Of a DNA stretch of 20,439 bases, positions 15,601 through 20,439 are shown one piece after another. Each line of letters starts with the position of its first letter. The first letter of the stretch is position 1. Position numbers and translations under genes: made by a program. The notes below the pieces were generated by a model. It ran no database searches. It had not been told where the DNA came from and saw only the letters and a program-made list of their open reading frames with translations. Source of the stretch: UMGS363 sp964402055 (GTDB lineage: Bacteria; Bacillota; Clostridia; Oscillospirales; Ruminococcaceae); NCBI GenBank assembly GCA_964402055.1, contig CAYOAV010000034.1:1-20439 (forward strand). The letters are read 5' to 3'.

Positions 15601-17008
15601 TTACGCTTCCTGCGATGGAAAGACCGAAACCTTCAACGTTTCAAAGAGTGAGTTCGTTCATACAGGACTTACCCCGGGAAAGACATATTCATACTATGTT
15701 GTTGCATATAAAACTATAAACGGTTCTCCTGTATACAGCGTTTCTTCGCCGACTGTCAGTGCAACTGTCGGAGGAACAGTTGCAGCCCCTGTCGATTTTG
15801 CTGTAACAACCAATGAAACAACAGCAATTATCAGCTGGAAGGCTGTTGATAACGCTGACGGTTATACGGTATTCGGAAAATCCGACAGCGGAAAAACGCT
15901 TGAAATCGATGTTTCGGGCAGTCCGTATACACATACAGGTCTTACCGAGGGCGATACATGGTCGTATTATGTAAAGGCTTATAAGCTTAGCAATAATAAT
16001 AAGGTTTATAGTTCCGCAACAACCACTATCACAGTGAAGATCGGTGCAAGCTATCCACCTCCGAATGACCTCGTTGCTACTCCCGGAAACAGAGCTATTG
16101 CTCTTTCGTGGACAGCAGGTCAGAATGTTGATGGCTATATTGTATACGTTTATGACGATAATACAGGCGATTTCCAGCCGTTGAGCATCGTTTCAAGCGG
16201 TTCATATCAGCATACAGGTCTTAAAAACGGTAAGAAGTATACCTATATGGTTGCCGCTTATAAATTCGTGAACGGTGTGAGAGTTATCGGCGATTATTCG
16301 CTCGCAGTAAGTGCAATTCCTACATCGGGTGACGCTGCTGACGTTGATTATACTATCAGTATAAAAGGCACCGCTCCATACGGAATTTCGCATAGCACAC
16401 TCATTTCTGCGGCGGCTAACCATGAAGCGTTCGATGAACCTGTTGACGCATATTTCTCGGTAAATGATGAATCAACAAGAGCTGTCAAGGAGGTTTTGAG
16501 AAATTACGCAAACGGATTGAAGAGCTTTATAGTATATCCGTTTGATATTTCACTTTACCTCGAAAATACGCTTATTGAAACAGAGCCGAACGATGGCTTC
16601 AATATCACATTTACCGTTCCTGTTCCCGATGTTATGCAGGATTATAGGGATTATATAACGGTTATTCACCTTAAAGACGATGGTACAGAGGTTATTGAAG
16701 ATACTGTTTCCGATAATATTTTCGTCCAGTCTACCGACCTCGAGGTTCTCCCAAGTGCAATAGTTGATGTCGGCGGTGTTTGGTGCATTCAGTTCACAAC
16801 TTCAAGCTGTTCGCCATTTGCATTTGTTGTCTATAAGGATAACCTTGACGATATCGGTTCGGGAAGCTCTGCCTCAGGTATGGGTGGCTTCTCGGGAAGC
16901 TTCAATACAGGAGTTCTCCTTATGACTTCATTGCCCGATATTCTTCCCGTTGAGAAGAAAACCAAGTTCGTTGAACGTCTTAAAAAGCGTTACAGAATTA
17001 AAAAGTAA
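12674..17008 (+). CDS. Large multidomain fibronectin type III surface protein
   Basis: A 1444-residue exported protein, probably an adhesin or cell-surface scaffold. It has a basic N terminus, a hydrophobic stretch at 22-45, a very basic region (61-71), and a second hydrophobic segment at 85-105 ending in a likely cleavage or anchor region. FN3-like beta domains start at about 149, 360, 492, 585, 752, 849, 946, 1037 and 1126; the last four are close copies with the pattern TGLTxGxxYSYYVxAYK. A C-terminal beta module at 1224-1400 carries FTTSSCSPFAFVVY, a common ending module of Clostridia surface proteins. A Gly/Ser linker, a short hydrophobic stretch and a strongly basic tail (10 of the last 17 residues are Lys or Arg) follow; there is no clear LPXTG. 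No catalytic domain was recognised. The start at 12674 has ACGGAGGG six bases upstream. The ligand is unknown. Confidence 0.85.
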   Translation: MLDFNKRKRILKKLSDTAERNVLLLIPCLIAAGIVKLFYHVACNVDIALSDKNGDFLGIKRHHKEKKAPRRQDDIVYVKRGFTQRAVSLVLSFAFVMMLVPTAFPAVDIFAGSTLWSPTGIENSVFVVLDDDPNIVRDVAIPFETFTAPEILSVTADGFRSCEIKWDLDKYKGVDGLPYVFFPAKTNTGADGVLDSIEVCAFVTKDGKTTFQTGLETINLNNVSGFSNVSDTIKVANLDPDASYDFVLNAKQSWAGYDISSKFVEHKTFDSNGTVISDDIVKTDKAYSASYSYYDVNGNELTDDILYVPVGTDRYLPGKYNKNGAYSPFGRKDIKGNNVKPMYIPHYSTANNPEAHLDARRLADVKTTANYVDGDNNKKVVKIGYSGAIPSEAKGLLVFRGVDKGTSTSYSCIAAVPINDVSASLVYTDTKIDMTTAYRYYVVPATWYTSSITHIEDYLTSGNEDYFFTGNIPGKDDVSFNNTAAVYTDTATPKGFTLIQDGTSFNLSWNKVTGATGYILSRKIGEGDWTVIANIDDPDTVTYTDKNIAYDVEYSYSIVAVNSDNNDNESAPALIEKKKLAIEELSAPYYVSAVAGDDYAEVTWFCDDEKADGFDIQYVLTSELKNIPASALAQMRLKHSDIPSDDSDALTFIKANYAKEYNDLLSSLYDTAFETNGSVVSKSREDVLVSGSNKFGYTVRNLVSGESYSFRVRSYILTPSPDDENVQLKKPASEFVPKSGGYAVLISTDFDAPMDIKAVSADGNITVTWRAVDTATGYEIEVARYDGNGNKITAYVDEVTDTKYELKDLRAGDIYVFRVRATKRISGQTELKKTAYSGYYAVMVGNPIIKVTDLKAVLDESGDKVNVTWTAATGEFTGYYLYITCDGATITKDITTNSYTHTDIKYGKSYSYYVRPYRSVVLSDGTVQYFEGDKSNVESVTIGGTVGFPTDLTATPSEGQITLDWADVAGATGYIVYASCDGKTETFNVSKSEFVHTGLTPGKTYSYYVVAYKTINGSPVYSVSSPTVSATVGGTVAAPVDFAVTTNETTAIISWKAVDNADGYTVFGKSDSGKTLEIDVSGSPYTHTGLTEGDTWSYYVKAYKLSNNNKVYSSATTTITVKIGASYPPPNDLVATPGNRAIALSWTAGQNVDGYIVYVYDDNTGDFQPLSIVSSGSYQHTGLKNGKKYTYMVAAYKFVNGVRVIGDYSLAVSAIPTSGDAADVDYTISIKGTAPYGISHSTLISAAANHEAFDEPVDAYFSVNDESTRAVKEVLRNYANGLKSFIVYPFDISLYLENTLIETEPNDGFNITFTVPVPDVMQDYRDYITVIHLKDDGTEVIEDTVSDNIFVQSTDLEVLPSAIVDVGGVWCIQFTTSSCSPFAFVVYKDNLDDIGSGSSASGMGGFSGSFNTGVLLMTSLPDILPVEKKTKFVERLKKRYRIKK
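15217..16330 (+). repeat. Four tandem FN3 units of about 90-97 codons
   Basis: Within the surface protein gene the units starting near 15217, 15511, 15784 and 16050 share protein pattern and short DNA identities such as CATACAGG followed by TCTTA or ACTTA, and GGAACAGTTG at unit joints. They look like internal duplications and could recombine or confuse short-read assembly. Confidence 0.7.
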
Positions 17009-17016
17009 TAATTTTT

Positions 17017-17048
17017 CCGCCCGTCAGTTAATGTCGGGCGGTTGTTTT
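17017..17048 (+). terminator. Terminator of the FN3 protein gene
   Basis: CCGCCCG (17017-17023) pairs with CGGGCGG (17035-17041), with an 11-base loop and then TTGTTTT. It lies just before the next ribosome binding site, so the gene at 17061 must rely on readthrough or an unseen promoter. Confidence 0.88.
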
Positions 17049-17060
17049 AGGGGGTATTTT

Positions 17061-18230
17061 ATGATAAAAATACTGGTAAAAAAATTTGTAAAAAATTTTG
17101 AAAAAACCGATGATAAAAAGGTGCGGGAAAGCTATTCTGTGCTCGGTGGAGTTCTCGGAGGGATATGCAATATTTTCCTTTTTGTCGTAAAGCTTTTTAT
17201 CGGCATATCCATGAAAAGTATCGCAATTATGTCCGATGCATTCAATAACCTTTCCGATATGGGCAGCTGTTGCGTTGCCGTTATCGGTGCGAAGCTATCG
17301 AACAGAAAACCCGATCGTGAACATCCATATGGTCACGGCAGATTTGAATATATATCCTCGCTTATAGTTTCATTTTTGATTATGCTTGTCGGCTTTGAGC
17401 TGTTCAAAACATCGTTTAGTAAAATATCCAACCCAGAAGAAATAGTTTTCAGCCTGCCGTTGACGATTATCCTCGTTCTTTCGCTCCTTGTCAAGCTATG
17501 GATGTACTTTGCGTATTCATATATCGCAAAGCAGATAAACTCAACCGTGATGAAAGCAACCGCCCGTGACAGCATAAATGACGTTATTTCAACAGGTGCA
17601 GTCATAATTGCAACGGTTATCGGATATTTCCTGCCGTTTTCAATTGATGGCTATATCGGTGTGATAGTTGCGGCTTATATTATGTACGGTGGTTTTAATG
17701 TCGCAAAGGAAACGATAGACCTGCTTCTCGGAATGCCGCCGTCACAGGAATTTATAGACGAAATAAGCGAGGAGATACTCAAAGCTGAAGAAATTTGCGG
17801 AGTTCACGACCTTATCGTTCACGATTATGGTCCAGGCAGAATTTTTGCTTCGGTTCACGCTGAAATTCCCGAAAGCTCCGATATTGTCCATGCTCACGAG
17901 GTTATTGACGAAATTGAGCGGGATGTATCGGAAAAGCTCGGAATTTCACTGGTTATACATATGGATCCGATAGCCGATAAGGACGAATTTGTTATCGGCT
18001 TGAAAAAAATGGTGCTTGATGAAGCCGTTGCAATTGATGAAAGCTGTTCAATTCACGATTTCCGCATAACAAATGGCGATAAAAATATAAACGCAATTTT
18101 CGATATTGTTATAAGGGATAAATATGACGAAAATGAACGCAAGGATATTGTTGAAATGCTGAAAAAAAGAGTCGCAGAAAAAGATCCAAGGCTTAATCTT
18201 GTTGTTACGATTGACGAGGTGTATTCCTGA
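17061..18230 (+). CDS. Cation diffusion facilitator, probable Mn(II) efflux (MntE-like)
   Basis: A 389-residue inner-membrane metal/proton antiporter with six predicted helices and a cytoplasmic domain. The helix-2 metal site is N62-xxx-D66 (NNLSD) and the helix-5 site D170-xxx-D174 (DSIND). In CDF transporters the N/D plus D/D set is associated with manganese, whereas zinc types use H/D. The loop PDREHPYGHGRFEY (84-97) is a family hallmark. Residues 225-310 form the ferredoxin-like C-terminal domain; a further 80 residues resemble a second copy, as in other long Firmicute members. The start at 17061 follows AGGGGG by six bases; a longer frame from 16950 would overlap the upstream gene and the terminator. 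It overlaps the next gene by one base. Confidence 0.93.
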   Translation: MIKILVKKFVKNFEKTDDKKVRESYSVLGGVLGGICNIFLFVVKLFIGISMKSIAIMSDAFNNLSDMGSCCVAVIGAKLSNRKPDREHPYGHGRFEYISSLIVSFLIMLVGFELFKTSFSKISNPEEIVFSLPLTIILVLSLLVKLWMYFAYSYIAKQINSTVMKATARDSINDVISTGAVIIATVIGYFLPFSIDGYIGVIVAAYIMYGGFNVAKETIDLLLGMPPSQEFIDEISEEILKAEEICGVHDLIVHDYGPGRIFASVHAEIPESSDIVHAHEVIDEIERDVSEKLGISLVIHMDPIADKDEFVIGLKKMVLDEAVAIDESCSIHDFRITNGDKNINAIFDIVIRDKYDENERKDIVEMLKKRVAEKDPRLNLVVTIDEVYS

Positions 18231-18937
18231 TGAGCGAGGAGCGGAGCGTTGACTGCGGCGAAGCTGTTATTTCATATATTCTAACTCGAAAAAAGGTTAA
18301 AAATATTAATCTGCGTGTAAAAGAGGACGGAAGTGTGTGTGTATCTGCACCGAATCGTGTGCCGCTGAAATTCCTTGACGATTTTGTTAAAAGCCGATAT
18401 GAGTTCATTTCGTCCGCAAGGGAGCGTTTTTCAAATGCCGAACATAAAAAGCTGTGTTACGATACGCTTTCATCAGGCGATACTGTGAGCCTATTGGGTC
18501 AAAATATGACTATCGCCGTGGAATATGGTGACGATTGCGTTTATCCCGACAAAAACAGGCTCGTTGTACGCACAACTGATACTGAAAACGCCGATTATAT
18601 CCGCAAAATGCTTAAGGATTTTTTTTATAACAGCACGGTTTCTCTTTTCAAGGCACTAAATGATGAGGTTTCAAAGCTATATTACGAAAAATATAGTATA
18701 AAAAGTGTCCCCATAAAAATTCGGAAAATGAAATCAAGGTGGGGGAGCTGTCACGTTACGGACGGCTTTATTGTGATGAATGAAAGGCTTATCCATTACC
18801 CGATTGAAGCCGTCAGATACGTTTTTATACACGAATATGCTCATTTTATTCACGCCGACCATTCAAAAAGCTTTTATTCGGTGGTTGCTGAATTTATGCC
18901 CGATTATAAAAAAGCGGCGAATTTTCTAAAAAAATAG
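18230..18937 (+). CDS. YgjP/DUF45-family zinc metallopeptidase
   Basis: A 235-residue soluble protein of the M48-like YgjP group. The zinc motif HEYAH is at 201-205 with a likely third ligand H211 in DHSKSFY. The segment MKSRWGSC at 168-175 is the family's other hallmark. The N-terminal 90 residues form the usual beta-rich region starting from SYILTRKKVKNINLRV. Members are presumed proteases; their substrates are unknown. The start codon overlaps the stop of the transporter gene (TGATG), with GAGGTG ten bases upstream inside that gene, so the pair is translationally coupled. Confidence 0.9.
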   Translation: MSEERSVDCGEAVISYILTRKKVKNINLRVKEDGSVCVSAPNRVPLKFLDDFVKSRYEFISSARERFSNAEHKKLCYDTLSSGDTVSLLGQNMTIAVEYGDDCVYPDKNRLVVRTTDTENADYIRKMLKDFFYNSTVSLFKALNDEVSKLYYEKYSIKSVPIKIRKMKSRWGSCHVTDGFIVMNERLIHYPIEAVRYVFIHEYAHFIHADHSKSFYSVVAEFMPDYKKAANFLKK

Positions 18938-19026
18938 ACAACTTGCGACAGCTTTTTTATATTTCTGTTGTAGCTTTATCCAAAACTTGAAGTGACATAT
19001 AAAATCCTATAAAAATTCACTTAAAA

Positions 19027-19061
19027 TTCACAACATAATACTATAATAAATGGGTTGTGAA
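19027..19061 (+). promoter_or_regulatory. Antiporter promoter region with inverted repeat around the -10 box
   Basis: A TATAAT box lies at 19042-19047; the -35 region is poor. TTCACAAC (19027-19034) and GTTGTGAA (19054-19061) form a perfect 8-bp inverted repeat that encloses the -10 box with 19 bases between arms. A further TTCAC precedes it at 19016-19020. This suggests regulation by a dimeric repressor. Confidence 0.6.
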
Positions 19062-19085
19062 AAAAATGAAAAAAGAGGGAATTAT

Positions 19086-20306
19086 ATGGAAATCTTCAAG
19101 AATATGGCGATTATTATTTTCGCCGCAGAGATCATGGCTCTCTTATCCAAGAAGTGCAAAGCACCTCAGGTAGTTGGTCAGATCATCGCAGGTCTGCTTA
19201 TAGGTCCTGCTATTTTGAACATTGTTCAGCCTTCCGATTTTCTTAATCAGATGGCGGAGATTGGTGTCGTTTTGTTGATGTTTTTAGCAGGTCTTGAAAC
19301 CGATCTTAAGGAGCTTATCCGAACAGGTCCTCTCGCTCTTGCGGTTGCGTGCGTAGGTGTTGCAGTGCCGCTTCTCGGCGGATTTGTCCTGTTCTCATTG
19401 CTTATGTACGGCGGCTTCCCCGAAATGGGTTCGCCCGATTTTTACCGTGCATTGTTCATCGGCTCAATTATGACAGCAACTTCGGTTACTATCAGCGTTC
19501 AGACTCTCCGTGAGCTTGGGCATCTGAAGGGCAGGATTGGTACGCTTATCCTTAGTGCCGCTATTATCGATGACGTTATCGGAATTATCGTACTTACATT
19601 CGTTATCAGCCTTTCGGGCGGTGATTCATCTGAAAGTGCAAGTATCGGAACAGTTCTTATTCAGATACTTCTTTTCTTCGTTGTTACTATCGGTGTGGGC
19701 ATACTTGTCTTCAAGCTTTTCAAGGCTCTCAACAAGAAATATGAGCATAGAAGACGTATTCCGATTTTTGGTCTTGCATTCGCATTGCTTATGTCATTCG
19801 TTGCCGAGGAATTTTTCGGTATCGCCGATATCACAGGTGCATATGCCGCAGGTATTATCCTTTCAAGCATCAAGGACAGCGATTATGTTGCACAGAAAAT
19901 GGACACAAGCTCATATATGATCTTCGGACCTATCTTCTTTGTTAATATCGGTCTTAAAACTACATTTGCCGATATGACAAGCGAGTTGCTGGTGTTCTCA
20001 ATACTCTTTGTAATTGTTTCGCTTATTACAAAGGTCATCGGTTGTGGCTTGACAGCAAAAATCGCAAGAAACAGCTGGAAGGACAGCCTTAAGGTCGGCG
20101 TTGGTATGATGACAAGAGGCGAGGTTGCGCTTATCGTTGCATCAAAGGGTCTTACAGCAGGACTTATGGATCAGAAATATTTCGTTGCTGTTATCCTGCT
20201 CATAATCTGCTCGTCAATTACAACTCCAATTCTCCTTAAGCTTCTTTATAAGGGAGAACCTCTCCCGGGCGAGGAAAAGCCTGCGGAGATTGCCGCTAAA
20301 GCATAA
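19086..20306 (+). CDS. Cation/proton antiporter (CPA2, Na+/H+ exchanger family)
   Basis: A 406-residue polytopic membrane protein with about 12-13 helices that exchanges Na+ or K+ for H+. Typical segments are PQVVGQIIAGLLIGP (28-41), EIGVVLLMFLAGLETD (58-73), the unwound-helix motif TATSVT at 130-135 and the paired acids D162-D163 in IIDDVIGI, which in this superfamily point to electrogenic exchange. FVNIGL and MMTRGEVALI with R344 follow. There is no C-terminal TrkA-N or TrkA-C domain, so gating by nucleotides of the KefB type is not expected. The start at 19086 has AGAGGGA six bases upstream; the in-frame ATG at 19050 lacks a site and would lie in the operator region. Confidence 0.93.
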   Translation: MEIFKNMAIIIFAAEIMALLSKKCKAPQVVGQIIAGLLIGPAILNIVQPSDFLNQMAEIGVVLLMFLAGLETDLKELIRTGPLALAVACVGVAVPLLGGFVLFSLLMYGGFPEMGSPDFYRALFIGSIMTATSVTISVQTLRELGHLKGRIGTLILSAAIIDDVIGIIVLTFVISLSGGDSSESASIGTVLIQILLFFVVTIGVGILVFKLFKALNKKYEHRRRIPIFGLAFALLMSFVAEEFFGIADITGAYAAGIILSSIKDSDYVAQKMDTSSYMIFGPIFFVNIGLKTTFADMTSELLVFSILFVIVSLITKVIGCGLTAKIARNSWKDSLKVGVGMMTRGEVALIVASKGLTAGLMDQKYFVAVILLIICSSITTPILLKLLYKGEPLPGEEKPAEIAAKA

Positions 20307-20311
20307 AAATC

Positions 20312-20344
20312 AACTCCTGCTGATTTTTCAGCGGGAGTTTTTTT
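20312..20344 (+). terminator. Terminator of the antiporter gene
   Basis: AACTCCTGCTG (20312-20322) pairs with CAGCGGGAGTT (20329-20339) over 11 bp with one G-T pair and is followed by TTTTT. Confidence 0.9.
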
Positions 20345-20439
20345 ATTATTGCTCCCCCAATTAACTCCTGAATTTTCTGCTTGCCCCCACAACCGAAATC
20401 CGTCGTCAGAAAACCTTGAAATATCCGCATATTCCTGCG
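20345..20439. other. Right edge, no recognisable gene
   Basis: The last 95 bases are open in one minus-strand frame (reading QEYADISRFSDDGFRLWGQA) and in one plus-strand frame. The minus frame continues into the terminator hairpin, which argues against a real gene end. Nothing can be assigned. Confidence 0.3.

Noticed and set aside
15217..16330. CRISPR-like or satellite array
   Set aside because: The periodicity is about 270-290 bases, is in frame and encodes FN3 domains.
16950..17060. N-terminal extension of the CDF transporter
   Set aside because: It overlaps the end of the FN3 gene and its terminator, while AGGGGG precedes the ATG at 17061.

Overview
The window looks like a draft-assembly fragment from a low-to-moderate GC Clostridia genome, most likely a Ruminococcus-like member of the Oscillospirales from a gut or rumen. 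This is inferred from an IspH-ribosomal protein S1 fusion gene, a 60-residue Cys-rich protein resembling a Clostridia-specific family (DUF6472, from memory), the enzyme I subtype, and a secreted family-5 glycoside hydrolase beside a very large fibronectin-III surface protein. Promoters are near-consensus sigma-A type with 17-bp spacers. A scaffold gap of 100 N lies at 11328-11427.

Left part (1-4626). On the minus strand lie a tRNA-Leu(CAG) gene with its own promoter and terminator, an ST7-like tetratricopeptide protein, and the first 29 codons of a secreted protein that leaves the window. On the plus strand are a SAM-dependent methyltransferase, a VOC/glyoxalase-fold protein and a stand-alone PTS enzyme I gene (ptsI) with its own promoter and terminator.

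Middle (4627-10788). On the minus strand a GH5 endoglucanase-like lipoprotein is followed by a RhuM-family gene. The divergent plus-strand genes are a low-molecular-weight tyrosine phosphatase translationally coupled to the small Cys-rich protein. Next comes an operon of plsC (phosphatidic acid synthesis) overlapping ispH-rpsA (last step of the MEP isoprenoid pathway fused to four S1 RNA-binding domains). The fusion gene has a strong internal ribosome binding site and in-frame ATG at the IspH/S1 junction, so free S1 may be made as well as the fusion.

Right part (10789-20439). A CPCC zinc-ribbon-like domain fused to a NimA/PNPOx-like flavin-binding domain is broken only by the assembly gap. 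A 102-bp element with 13-bp inverted ends follows, then a strong terminator, a structured intergenic stretch, a small membrane protein of the ABC-transporter type IV family, the 1444-residue FN3 protein, a Mn-type cation diffusion facilitator overlapping a YgjP-like metallopeptidase gene, and a CPA2-type cation/proton antiporter.

Most genes are ordinary housekeeping or envelope functions. I see no CRISPR array, phage module or complete transposon. The items most worth following are the internal S1 start, the palindromes over the GH5 and antiporter promoters, the inverted-repeat element at 11650-11751, and the architecture of the FN3 protein.
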